DNA from: DATJHM01 sp035493895
Lineage (GTDB): Bacteria > Chloroflexota > Ktedonobacteria > Ktedonobacterales > Ktedonobacteraceae
Direction: 5' to 3'
Length of the DNA stretch: 64,000 nucleotides
Assembly: GCA_035493895.1 (NCBI GenBank)
Contig: DATJHM010000162.1
Location: 29,947-93,946 of the forward strand
The notes beneath the pieces were generated by a model, which saw only the letters and a program-made list of their open reading frames with translations, had not been told where the DNA came from and did no database searches. Of the stretch, positions 16,109 through 23,654 are shown one piece after another. A program made the translations under genes and the position numbers. Each line of letters begins with the position of its first letter. Position 1 is the first letter of the stretch.

Positions 16109-17500
16109 ATGTTTCAACAGTCTGATGCCCACGAAGTCAATGCTCACGATCCATCAACAGCTTACACGAAAAAACTTCTTCGACGCCGTGATTTTCTCAA
16201 ACGTTCTGCGGGCGTAGTCGGCGCAACGAGCCTTTCCGGAGTTCTCGCAGCCTGTACCAGTAGCGGGTTTGGTGGAGGTGGCGGTGGCGGTGGTGGTACC
16301 GTTACGCTCTCTTTTGGCGATATGAACTGGGGGAACAATTCTTATGCCAAAGTTGGTCAGCAACTGGTAAACGAATTTAATGACTCTCACAAAGGTATTC
16401 GCGTTACCTATCGTGCCATCCCCTGGGCAAACTGGTTCCAGACCCTCACCACAGCAGTAGGCTCCGGTACCCAACCGGACATTGGTTCCGGTGGTTCGTT
16501 TGCAGGCGTCCAGTTTGCGGGAAGCAACGATATTCTCTCACTGGATGATGTCGTGGATGAGATCAAAAAAAGCGGGCAGGCGAAAGATTACATACCCAAT
16601 GCCTTTTCTCCACTGATGCAATATAAGGGGCATTACATCACCTTACCTTTCGGAACAGATATCCGTGTTCCACTGTACCGCAAAGACATCTTCCAGCAAG
16701 CAGGTATAGACATACCGACAACATGGGATGAGTGGAGACAGGTAGCAAAGAAGCTGACCAAAAATGGCAAGTATGGCCTGTTGGAGGCAGGATCAGACAA
16801 CCTCACAGAACATATGCTGGAAACATTAATGATCAATAACGGCGCGGGATTGTTTACACCGGACAAAAAGCTCGTCTTGAACAGCAATCCCCTCAATATC
16901 GAGGCGTTGCGCTTCTTCGCAGATCTGGTAGAGGACGGCTCATTTGATCCCGCCAGTTCTGGCTATGTAAGTGATGACGCCATTGCGGCCTTTAGTCGTG
17001 GTGATGGCGCTATGATCATGGGTGCTCCTGGCTTTGCAGGACAAATGGATGCTAAAACTTTACAGAATACCGGCGTTATTCCGCCAATGGCGAGTCCACA
17101 CGGCACGAAGGGAACGCTCTTCTGGGAGAACAACACATTCATCTACTCATCTACCAAGCATCCCAATGAAGCCAAAGAGTTCTTACTATGGTGGCAGGCG
17201 AACAACAAGCCATTATGGACGGTAGGGGGAAATAATCCCATTCCCATCCGCGAGTCTTACTATAACGATCCTTATTTTAAGGCTATTCCATACCTTCAAC
17301 AAGTGCGAACACAGTATCTCCCCATTGCCAAGTCAGCCAATGCCCAGAGGGCCGAGGCTTTTCCCGCGCTCAATCCGCTGGATGGAGATGGCACGCTCGT
17401 CACGTTGGGACAAAACTTGTTGGGCAAAAAGGATTTCATGACCTCAATTAATACCGCGCAGGCAGGGTTACAAAAGGTCGTGGATAGCACTCCTGGCTAG
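16109..17500 (+). CDS. Sugar ABC transporter substrate-binding lipoprotein (family 1)
   Basis: A 463-residue family-1 solute-binding protein. The N-terminus has a twin-Arg signal (LLRRRDFLKRSAGVVGA) ending in a lipobox LAAC, so it should be exported by Tat and lipid-anchored. A Gly-rich tether (about nine Gly) follows before the mature two-lobe domain, with VTLSFGDMNWG and the family motif PLYRKDIFQQAGIDIPTTWDEW. It captures the sugar for the two upstream permeases. The ATG at 16109 fits GGGAGGGA upstream; a TTG-started extension back to 15950 would run through the conserved leader and is rejected. A gutted paralogue lies at 13618-13935. A strong terminator follows. Confidence 0.93.
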   Translation: MFQQSDAHEVNAHDPSTAYTKKLLRRRDFLKRSAGVVGATSLSGVLAACTSSGFGGGGGGGGGTVTLSFGDMNWGNNSYAKVGQQLVNEFNDSHKGIRVTYRAIPWANWFQTLTTAVGSGTQPDIGSGGSFAGVQFAGSNDILSLDDVVDEIKKSGQAKDYIPNAFSPLMQYKGHYITLPFGTDIRVPLYRKDIFQQAGIDIPTTWDEWRQVAKKLTKNGKYGLLEAGSDNLTEHMLETLMINNGAGLFTPDKKLVLNSNPLNIEALRFFADLVEDGSFDPASSGYVSDDAIAAFSRGDGAMIMGAPGFAGQMDAKTLQNTGVIPPMASPHGTKGTLFWENNTFIYSSTKHPNEAKEFLLWWQANNKPLWTVGGNNPIPIRESYYNDPYFKAIPYLQQVRTQYLPIAKSANAQRAEAFPALNPLDGDGTLVTLGQNLLGKKDFMTSINTAQAGLQKVVDSTPG

Positions 17501-17541
17501 CCGTTTCTTTGCATTGTAACAGGACTCGTCCCGCTTCAGGG

Positions 17542-17569
17542 GAAAGACAGAGGATTGCCTCTGTCTTTC
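17542..17569 (+). terminator. Intrinsic terminator
   Basis: GAAAGACAGAGG (17542-17553) pairs perfectly with CCTCTGTCTTTC (17558-17569) around ATTG. It lies 41 bases after the binding-protein stop and between convergent genes, so it may serve both strands. Confidence 0.75.
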
Positions 17570-17597
17570 TCATAGATATGCAGTTACAGGACGAGCT

Positions 17598-18500
17598 CTA
17601 TCTGTGAGGCTTGTTTTTTTCGGAGCGCTCAGCGAGCGAGCTTGCCAGGATCGAGACGACCTCTTCGAGCGTTTGACCGTAACGGCGCTGCTCTGGCGTT
17701 TCGGTCCCTAACACAGTCCCTTCCACAAAACGATAAAGGGAGGCGGCTCCTTCTAGCATCTGTGGAGGCAGACCGAGATCGGAGAAAGTCTGCGCAATCT
17801 CTTCCATCTCGCCTACCCAGCGATACGCTTTTGGCGGCATACCAGGAACCCCACGCTCCATAGTACGAAACAATGGCAGATCCTGGAACTCGGCGGCCAA
17901 CGCGTCCTGCAAACCAAGCGCACGTCCTGCCACCAGCGCCTCCGTCAGCAGCGCCGTCGATCCCTTCGTCAGCGAGGCATAGCACATTTTCAGGCCAGAC
18001 GCCTGCCCGGTATGGGGACCCAACACACGTATATCCAGGCCATAATCTTGCAAAAGCGCGACATCGGCGGCACGTGCACCGGAGACATACAGACGAGGTC
18101 CCGCTTTGCCTGGTTGCGGCGGGCCCCCAATAATACCACCATCAACAAAAGAGACCCCGGACTGCGTGAGAAGCTGATCGATCGCATGCGCTGTTCTGGG
18201 AGCAATGGCATTGCAGTCTACAAACAACAACGTTGCACCAGTTTTGTGTACCGCCGTGGCGATTCGCTCCGCGCTCGCATAGGCGCGGTTCGGTGGAAGA
18301 ATCGAGAGCAGAATGTCCGCCTCACGCACTAATGTCTCGTCAGAGACATCGATGATGCCTGCGGCCCTCGCGAGCGCAGCGGTACGTGGGCTACGTCCCT
18401 GTACGTTGGTGATGACACGCAACCCATGCTGTTGAAGTACAGCCCCGATAGCATGTCCCATATCACCTGGACTGACAATTCCTATCGTCTGAATGTCCAC
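17598..18500 (-). CDS. NAD(P)-binding 6-phosphogluconate-dehydrogenase-like oxidoreductase with DUF1932 C-terminus
   Basis: 300 residues: an N-terminal Rossmann domain (IGIVSPGDMGHAIGAVLQQHG, the beta-hydroxyacid dehydrogenase GxGxMG variant with Ser at the first Gly), the substrate-side motif FVDGGIIGGPPQPG, the GQASGLKMCYASLTKG stretch carrying the conserved catalytic-type Lys, then a helical DUF1932 domain. It probably oxidises or reduces a 3-hydroxy acid; the substrate is unknown. It is convergent with the sugar-binding-protein gene and divergent from the zinc operon. Its position next to the keto-gulonate-type locus suggests it may act on an aldonate, but no operon link exists. Confidence 0.85.
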   Translation of the reverse strand: MDIQTIGIVSPGDMGHAIGAVLQQHGLRVITNVQGRSPRTAALARAAGIIDVSDETLVREADILLSILPPNRAYASAERIATAVHKTGATLLFVDCNAIAPRTAHAIDQLLTQSGVSFVDGGIIGGPPQPGKAGPRLYVSGARAADVALLQDYGLDIRVLGPHTGQASGLKMCYASLTKGSTALLTEALVAGRALGLQDALAAEFQDLPLFRTMERGVPGMPPKAYRWVGEMEEIAQTFSDLGLPPQMLEGAASLYRFVEGTVLGTETPEQRRYGQTLEEVVSILASSLAERSEKNKPHR

Positions 18501-18540
18501 TGCTTACCTCTTTCTCTTCCAGTAATGAGATAGTATATCA

Positions 18541-18569
18541 TTGACAAATCTCTGTGCATCTGTTATAAA
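18541..18569 (+). promoter_or_regulatory. Sigma-70/SigA-type promoter of the metal ABC operon
   Basis: TTGACA (18541-18546), a 17-base spacer and TATAAA (18564-18569) form a near-consensus promoter 54 bases before the binding-protein ATG. Confidence 0.75.
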
Positions 18570-18572
18570 ACA

Positions 18573-18595
18573 TTATCGAGACATGATCTCAATAA
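18573..18595. promoter_or_regulatory. Dyad overlapping the start point, candidate metal-repressor (Zur/MntR-type) site
   Basis: TTAT-c-GAGA-catga-TCTC-a-ATAA is a 23-base interrupted palindrome directly downstream of the -10 box, covering the expected start point. Position and the transporter genes suggest a Zur/Fur- or DtxR-type operator; the sequence does not exactly match a consensus I know. Confidence 0.5.
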
Positions 18596-18623
18596 ATGGT
18601 ATTTTTTATCTAAGGGACGATTC

Positions 18624-19601
18624 ATGAAGCAACTTCATTTACCATCAATTATACAGCAAGAAGCAGGCCGCATACACCTTTTCAGGAATGCGCAATGGAA
18701 CGTGGCATTTTTATGGGTTATGGCTTTGGGAGGACTCCTGGCGGCCTGTTCTTCTGCTCAAGGATCTCTTTCCACAGCCCCACAGAATGGCAAAGTGTTA
18801 CAGGTCATTGCTGCCGAGGATACCTGGGGAAGTATGATTTCTCAGTTGGGTGGCTCACATGTTTCGGTACGTAGCGTGGTCAATTCGCCAAATATCGATC
18901 CACATGACTATGAAAGCACCACGACCGACGCTCGTGATTTCGCGCAGGCTGATTATGTTATTTTGAATGGCGTCAGCTACGATTCCTGGGCTCAGAAGCT
19001 CCTGGATGCCAATCCTAATAGCAGTCGTACAGTATTAGATATCGGCAGTTTCCTCGGCAAAAAGAATGGGGATAATCCTCATTTCTGGGAGCAACCGACC
19101 TATGTTGAACAGGTTACACACAAGATGACGGCCGACCTGAAAAAGATCGACCCTGCTGATAGTGCCTACTTTACGCAGCAACTTCAGACATTTGAAACCT
19201 CGCTGAAGCCCTACCATGCTCTTGTGAGCGAGATTCAAACAAAATACGCACATACTCCTATCGGAGCTTCAGAAGCGCTTTATGTCTACCAGGCTCAGGC
19301 ACTCAAGCTGAATTTGATTACGCCTGCGGCTTACCTGAATGCAGAGAACAACGGAACGGAGCCACCAACCAGCGCCGTCACCGAGTTCAACAACCAGATC
19401 AATACAAAGCAGATAAAGGTGATGATGCTGGATGTGCAAAATATCTCGAATGAGACCAGAACCCTTGAGGGCTACGTGCAAAAGCAGCAGATTCCAACGG
19501 TTGAGATCACCGAGACGCTCAATCCTGCCGGAACCACCTTCCAGAAATGGCAGATCACCCAATTAACTGATCTGTTGCATGCGCTCGAACAGCAGAAATA
19601 A
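18624..19601 (+). CDS. Zinc/manganese ABC transporter substrate-binding lipoprotein (ZnuA/AztC cluster A-I)
   Basis: 325 residues with a signal peptide and lipobox (LLAACSSA), then a TroA-like domain. Two metal His positions are clear: DPHDYES and DNPHFWEQPTYVEQV. Where ZnuA has its third His, this protein has GASEALYVYQAQALKLN, and the last acidic ligand region reads ETLNPAG; the NGTEPPTSAV segment and this layout resemble AztC-like proteins more than classical ZnuA. It should capture Zn(II) or Mn(II) outside the cell. AAGGGA precedes the ATG. It starts a three-gene operon with the ATPase and permease genes under a strong promoter. Confidence 0.88.
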   Translation: MKQLHLPSIIQQEAGRIHLFRNAQWNVAFLWVMALGGLLAACSSAQGSLSTAPQNGKVLQVIAAEDTWGSMISQLGGSHVSVRSVVNSPNIDPHDYESTTTDARDFAQADYVILNGVSYDSWAQKLLDANPNSSRTVLDIGSFLGKKNGDNPHFWEQPTYVEQVTHKMTADLKKIDPADSAYFTQQLQTFETSLKPYHALVSEIQTKYAHTPIGASEALYVYQAQALKLNLITPAAYLNAENNGTEPPTSAVTEFNNQINTKQIKVMMLDVQNISNETRTLEGYVQKQQIPTVEITETLNPAGTTFQKWQITQLTDLLHALEQQK

Positions 19602-19668
19602 CCCATCTCCCCCAAAAAACCTTTTGTGTACTTGGAAAGTAGTAGAAGAAAAAGAGGATACTGGCTTT

Positions 19669-20514
19669 ATGGTCGCAAACGATACGTTGCATGAGCGGCA
19701 ACAACGATCAGGACAGCAGGGAATCATTGTTGCGCGTGACGCAGCCGTTCAGTATGGGAAGCGCGTGATCTGGCAACATGCAAACTTTTCGCTTGATGAA
19801 GGCGAATTTATTACGATTGTCGGCCCCAATGGGGCTGGCAAATCGACGTTTTTACGCCTTCTTCTCGGCCTGCTTCCCCTGAGTGCTGGCGAAATCGAGC
19901 TGTTCGGCCACGCACCGCACAAAGGAAATCCCCTGATTGGCTATGTTCCCCAGCGCCGCACTTTAGATCCAGAGTTAAGAATTCGGGCCATCGATTTCGT
20001 AAAGCTGGGTCTGGATGGGCATAAATGGGGCATGCCATTGCCATTTCTAGCGCACAAAAAATCACAGCATATCGTCAGTGAGGCCCTGGAAGCGGTCGGC
20101 GCGCTTAGCTATGCGACACGAGCGGTTGGACGGCTCTCCGGAGGCGAGCAACAACGTTTGCTCCTGGCCCAGGCGCTGCTCACGCAGCCTCGTATCTTAT
20201 TGTTAGATGAGCCGCTGGCCAGTCTGGATATGCGCAATCAAAGTGTGGTAGCGCGTGTCGTATCCCGGGTTGCACGGCAGCGCAATATGACAGTACTGCT
20301 CGTCTCACACGACGTCAATCCGCTGCTCCCCTTTACGGATCGTGTGCTCTACGTGGCAGAAAAAAACGTCGCCATTGGCACACCTGATGAGATTATTACC
20401 AGCGAACAATTATCACGACTCTATCAGGCACCGATCGAGGTGGTGCGCGATAGTCGGGGCCGTGTGCTCGTCTTCGGACAAGAAAATACGCTCGACGAAA
20501 CGACATATCTATAA
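19669..20514 (+). CDS. Metal ABC transporter ATP-binding protein (ZnuC type)
   Basis: About 281 residues with complete ABC motifs: Walker A GPNGAGKSTF, Q-loop GYVPQRR, signature LSGGEQQR, Walker B ILLLDEPLASLD and the H-loop LLVSHDV. It powers uptake through the following permease. The ATG at 19669 is chosen (GAGGATA upstream); a longer frame from 19579 overlaps the binding-protein gene and lacks a ribosome site. It is 23 bases from the permease gene. The C-terminal tail beyond the H-loop is typical of the zinc/manganese subfamily. Confidence 0.92.
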   Translation: MVANDTLHERQQRSGQQGIIVARDAAVQYGKRVIWQHANFSLDEGEFITIVGPNGAGKSTFLRLLLGLLPLSAGEIELFGHAPHKGNPLIGYVPQRRTLDPELRIRAIDFVKLGLDGHKWGMPLPFLAHKKSQHIVSEALEAVGALSYATRAVGRLSGGEQQRLLLAQALLTQPRILLLDEPLASLDMRNQSVVARVVSRVARQRNMTVLLVSHDVNPLLPFTDRVLYVAEKNVAIGTPDEIITSEQLSRLYQAPIEVVRDSRGRVLVFGQENTLDETTYL

Positions 20515-20537
20515 ATCTATTTGTGGAGAAGCCAGTA

Positions 20538-21443
20538 ATGAATATCTCTCTTCCTCTCGCCAGTGCACCCTATTTTTCCGGGAATCTACTTGCCGCCCTA
20601 CAGGACATGTTGCGCTATCCATTTATGCGCAATGCATTTCTGGCTGGCACCATTATTGCGATTGTCGCGGGCATCGTTGGTTATTTCGTGGTGCTGCGCG
20701 GCCTTTCGTTCGCCGGACATGCTCTTTCTCACGTTGGTTTTGCGGGTGCGACCGCGGCGGTAGTGATAGGCATGAATCCGTTCTACGGCATGCTCATGTT
20801 CTCGGTTGGCGGCTCTTTGATCATGGGATTTCTGGGAAAGCGTCTGCATGGGCGTGATAACGTCGTTGGCATTATTCTGGCCTGGACGATGGGGTTGGGC
20901 GTCTTTTTCCTCACACTCTACGCTGGATATGCAAATGAGGCCTACGCGATTCTTTTCGGGCAGATCCTCGGCATCAGTCAGAGCAATGTCGTCACAACAT
21001 TGATTACCGGCATCATCACGCTCGTGGCGCTGGCCTGTATTTTCCGTCCACTGCTCTTTTCATCGCTGGACGAAGAGGTGGCCGAGGCGCGTGGAATTCC
21101 GACACGTTTGATCGCCATCCTCTTCATGGTCATCCTGGCACTGGCCGTTACGGCAGCCGTAGAGGTCGTTGGCATCCTGCTCATATTTGCCCTGCTGGTG
21201 ACGCCTGCGGCCATTGCCGACCGCCTTTCTGGTCGTCCAGCGATTGTGCTACTGCTCTCGGTGATCTTATCGGTTCTGTTCACCTGGCTTGGCCTGATTG
21301 TTTCCTTTTACGTGCCCTATCCTGTGAGCTTTTTCATTACCAGTTTCGCTTTTCTGAGCTACATTATTGTGCGAGTGGCGCCGGTAGTTCAGGGATGGGC
21401 ATTAAGCAGAGATGCTGGCAAAAGCACAAAAGTGCAAGCATGA
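20538..21443 (+). CDS. Metal ABC transporter permease (ZnuB/AztB type)
   Basis: About 301 residues, strongly hydrophobic, with 8-9 predicted membrane helices of the ABC-3 family. Recognisable blocks are GYFVVLRGLSFAGHALSHVGFAG and the cytoplasmic coupling loop DEEVAEARGIPTRL, plus VEVVGILLIFALLVTPAA. It forms the channel with the two upstream gene products. The ATG at 20538 has GGAGA 8 bases upstream; a GTG 15 bases earlier would include that site. It is the last gene of the operon and is followed by a 580-base AT-rich region with large palindromes. Confidence 0.92.
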   Translation: MNISLPLASAPYFSGNLLAALQDMLRYPFMRNAFLAGTIIAIVAGIVGYFVVLRGLSFAGHALSHVGFAGATAAVVIGMNPFYGMLMFSVGGSLIMGFLGKRLHGRDNVVGIILAWTMGLGVFFLTLYAGYANEAYAILFGQILGISQSNVVTTLITGIITLVALACIFRPLLFSSLDEEVAEARGIPTRLIAILFMVILALAVTAAVEVVGILLIFALLVTPAAIADRLSGRPAIVLLLSVILSVLFTWLGLIVSFYVPYPVSFFITSFAFLSYIIVRVAPVVQGWALSRDAGKSTKVQA

Positions 21444-21570
21444 AGAAGCCAGATATTTGAATTCTTTTCACTTGAGGAAATCTCAAAGCGGTTTTTTAGT
21501 ACATACCTGCCTGAAAAGAGAACTGGCTGTCAACATCATCAATAACAGCGTCTCTCATCGTCGATCAAAT

Positions 21571-21612
21571 TGCGGAGGTTGAAGGCCGATATGGTCCGCT
21601 TTTCGTACTGAA
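21571..21612 (+). repeat. Conserved two-part block, copy A
   Basis: TGCGGAGGTTGAAGGC (21571-21586), 12 unlike bases, then CTTTTCGTACTGAA (21599-21612). The same two blocks recur at 21968-22009. The internal AAGGC can pair with GCTTT in both copies, giving a small hairpin with one G-U pair. Function unknown. Confidence 0.65.
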
Positions 21613-21630
21613 TAGAAGAGCCGCCAGTTC

Positions 21631-21662
21631 TTATAATGACGGGAAATTTCCCGTCATTATAA
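21631..21662. repeat. 32-bp perfect palindrome
   Basis: The sequence reads the same on both strands with no spacer; the centre is AAATTT and the left half begins TTATAATGACGGG. It could form a 14-bp-plus stem in RNA or a cruciform in DNA. It could terminate the zinc operon, but it lacks a distinct U tract. Confidence 0.85.
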
Positions 21663-21685
21663 TATAACAAAAAATTTAATGAGTA

Positions 21686-21739
21686 AGGTGCATTTTTACG
21701 TGTGAATATATGCATATATTCACACGTAAAAATGCACCT
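21686..21739. repeat. 54-bp perfect palindrome
   Basis: Two exact 27-base arms meet at 21712/21713 with no spacer (left arm AGGTGCATTTTTACG..., centre TATGCATA). It is the longest perfect inverted repeat noticed in the window. No gene contains it. Confidence 0.9.
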
Positions 21740-21967
21740 CAAGCGTTTTCCTCTTTTTACTCCACCATTCCCATCTCCTAGCCAACAATACCTCTTTTAT
21801 CATATATGTGAATACAAGTATTTATATATTGATATTTATGTATTTATTCACTTACTTACATTTTTTACTCCAAAACATCTAGTATTATATAATTATCTAT
21901 GTTATGATAAATGACATAAGATGTCGGGCTTTCCGTCATCAAAAACGAGCTTACCAATTTATCGATC

Positions 21968-22009
21968 TGCGGAGGTTGAAGGCTAAATTGGGAGCTTTTT
22001 CGTACTGAA
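21968..22009 (+). repeat. Conserved two-part block, copy B
   Basis: TGCGGAGGTTGAAGGC (21968-21983), 11 unlike bases, then CTTTTTCGTACTGAA (21995-22009). It is directly followed by GGGAG and the start of the small membrane protein, so this copy lies in that gene's 5' leader or promoter. Confidence 0.65.
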
Positions 22010-22025
22010 GGGAGTAAACAATGGT

Positions 22026-22328
22026 ATGAATATAAAATCTTTATTTAGTAGTGCAGGAAAGATTCCTGTCATACTTCTCTGGTTGTTTCTTATTAGTTTT
22101 CTAGGAGGATGGCTATCTATAGCTATCTCTCTCATTGTCATCACACAGTCAAAACAAAGGACAGAGAATCTATCAAAAATCATTAGAGAATTACGTTCCT
22201 TTTCCGTAGACAAAAATCTTCGCTGCCCTGACTGCGCAACGAAATATCAAAATCAGGCAGGCTCCGATCAAGAGGAAGAGGATGTAATGAAACATCCTAA
22301 AGGCTACCAGGATCAGACACAACAGTAG
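22026..22328 (+). CDS. Small membrane protein with CxxC motif
   Basis: 100 residues: one long or hairpin hydrophobic region (about 13-40, IPVILLWLFLISFLGGWLS), a charged helical stretch and a single CPDC motif (KNLRCPDCATKY) in a hydrophilic tail. No family is recognised. The CPDC could bind a metal or act in thiol chemistry, but one pair alone is not enough for a zinc ribbon. GGGAG stands upstream; an ATG at 22021 runs into TGA at once, so the start is at 22026. The ECF sigma gene begins 21 bases after the stop, so the two are very likely co-transcribed. A membrane partner beside a sigma factor suggests a regulatory link, yet it lacks a known anti-sigma fold. Confidence 0.6.
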   Translation: MNIKSLFSSAGKIPVILLWLFLISFLGGWLSIAISLIVITQSKQRTENLSKIIRELRSFSVDKNLRCPDCATKYQNQAGSDQEEEDVMKHPKGYQDQTQQ

Positions 22329-22349
22329 TGAGGGAATGGGGGGATAACT

Positions 22350-22997
22350 ATGATAGTACAGGGACAAACAGATAAAGAGTTGCTAACACTATTAGGAGAT
22401 AACCTCTGCAAACATTTTGAGTTACTCGTCCTATGTTATCAGCAAAGGCTCTATGCCTTTGTACTAGGCATAGTTCATGACCCCTATGAGGCAGAAGATA
22501 TTGTTCAAGAGACTTTTATCAACACTTATAAAAGTCTCTTGAAGCTAGTAACAGTAAGTGATACAGAAAAGTTATGTACGTTAAGACTAAAACCATGGTT
22601 GTTTACCATCGCACATCATATTGCATTAAACCATCTCAATCGTAAAGGACATCATATGTGCTCAATTCATCAACCACTCTCTGTAGATATACCAGGAGAA
22701 AGAGAGATACTTGAAGAACTAAAGCAAGGCCAAATTGCATCAGCAGAGGAACAGGTAGAAAGTAATGAAGAGAGAAGAACATTACATGAAAAAGTAAACT
22801 GCCTCCCAGATCAACAAAGAGACGCAGTGTTTCTTCATTATATGGTCGGCCTGGAATACCAGGATATCGCGACAAAGCTGAACCGACCGGTAAATACTGT
22901 CAAAAGTAGTGGCCGACGTGGATTAGCGAAGTTACGAGGAATGTTACTACAAACAGTAAATTTAGACCCACCTTCCCAGGTTATACAGGAAAATTAA
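22350..22997 (+). CDS. ECF-type RNA polymerase sigma factor
   Basis: 215 residues with sigma region 2 (LCYQQRLYAFVLGIVHDPYE, then EDIVQETFINTYKSLLKL) and region 4 (LPDQQRDAVFLHYMVGLEYQ, then DIATKLNRPVNTVKSSGRRGLAKL). It should direct RNA polymerase to its own promoter set. GGGGG lies upstream. It is downstream of the small membrane protein gene and 32 bases before the Rrf2 frame. No standard anti-sigma gene (zinc-binding or RsgI-like) is adjacent. The linker between regions 2 and 4 is rather long and charged (REILEELKQGQIASAEEQVE). Confidence 0.88.
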   Translation: MIVQGQTDKELLTLLGDNLCKHFELLVLCYQQRLYAFVLGIVHDPYEAEDIVQETFINTYKSLLKLVTVSDTEKLCTLRLKPWLFTIAHHIALNHLNRKGHHMCSIHQPLSVDIPGEREILEELKQGQIASAEEQVESNEERRTLHEKVNCLPDQQRDAVFLHYMVGLEYQDIATKLNRPVNTVKSSGRRGLAKLRGMLLQTVNLDPPSQVIQEN

Positions 22998-23029
22998 CGC
23001 TGACTGAGCAAAAATCCATAGATAGCGCC

Positions 23030-23058
23030 TTGACAGAGCGTCAATTCAGCACTAAACT
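23030..23058 (+). promoter_or_regulatory. Promoter-like pair before the Rrf2 gene
   Basis: TTGACA (23030-23035), 17 bases, TAAACT (23053-23058). It falls inside the 5' end of the longest possible Rrf2 frame, implying that translation starts further downstream. Confidence 0.55.
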
Positions 23059-23530
23059 GGTTACAAATAGGAGAAAAGAGAGGGCGTTCCCGATTTCTAC
23101 CAATAGCCAGTTTGCGGTTGCAATCCATACTCTGACACTCATAGCTCAGGCCGAAGATGGGCCCGTCACTTCAGAGTACATAGCAGGCAGTGTCAATACG
23201 AATCCCGTGTTCATTCGACGCATTCTGGGATTGCTGAGCCGTGCGGGACTGGTCATCTCACAGCCAGGTGTGGGGGGAGGATGGCGGCTTCTTCGCGATC
23301 CCGCTACGATCACGCTACTCGACGTCTTCCGGGCCGTCGATGAAGGACACCTGCTCTCAATGCATCACAGCACGCCGAATATTGACTGTACGGTTGGTAG
23401 AAACATTCAACATACGCTTTCTGTCTACTTCGGAGAGGCTGAGCACGCTTTTGAGCAGGTTCTGGCGCAACAAACCGTTGCCCAGGTGCTCAAGACAGTG
23501 CTCGATACACCTTCTTCCCAGCAGAAATGA
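23030..23530 (+). CDS. Rrf2-family transcriptional regulator
   Basis: The Rrf2 winged helix begins at ISTNSQFAVAIHTLTLIA and continues with SEYIAGSVNTNPVFIRRILGLLSRAGLV and GVGGGWRLLRDP. The C-terminal half has one Cys (NIDCTVG), so it lacks the three-Cys cluster of IscR/NsrR and probably does not carry Fe-S. The start is uncertain: the frame opens with TTG at 23030, which is also the -35 box of a good promoter; no ATG or GTG precedes the domain. GAGAGGG ends 8 bases before an ATT codon at 23093 that would give ISTNSQ, the usual Rrf2 beginning. It probably controls the oxidoreductase gene that follows. Confidence 0.8.
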   Translation: MTERQFSTKLVTNRRKERAFPISTNSQFAVAIHTLTLIAQAEDGPVTSEYIAGSVNTNPVFIRRILGLLSRAGLVISQPGVGGGWRLLRDPATITLLDVFRAVDEGHLLSMHHSTPNIDCTVGRNIQHTLSVYFGEAEHAFEQVLAQQTVAQVLKTVLDTPSSQQK

Positions 23531-23566
23531 GGCAGCGGCTCTTTTTTTGCCTCTATTTGCAACTGA

Positions 23567-23576
23567 TGTAGTTACA
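23567..23576. promoter_or_regulatory. Small dyad TGTAGTTACA, candidate Rrf2 operator
   Basis: TGTA-GT-TACA lies between the Rrf2 gene and the oxidoreductase gene; GTTACAAA also occurs just after the Rrf2 promoter near 23058-23066. A shared site for self-control and target control is plausible. Confidence 0.35.
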
Positions 23577-23654
23577 AAAACCATATGATGAGAGATACAG
23601 GATCTTTTGCGGTTGAAAGTACGCTCTCATCGCCAACACTAAGAGGAGTATCGG

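Larger units (their letters stand above)
21444..22025. other. AT-rich intergenic region with palindromes and a duplicated block
   Basis: No credible gene. It contains two large perfect palindromes and, on either side of them, two copies of a two-part conserved block (listed separately). The part from 21740 to 21960 is extremely AT-rich; the short frames in it have no recognisable protein content. Confidence 0.7.

Noticed and set aside
21702..21914. 70-residue frame rich in Tyr, Phe and Ile
   Set aside because: It overlaps the 54-bp palindrome and an extremely AT-rich stretch; composition reflects DNA bias rather than a protein.
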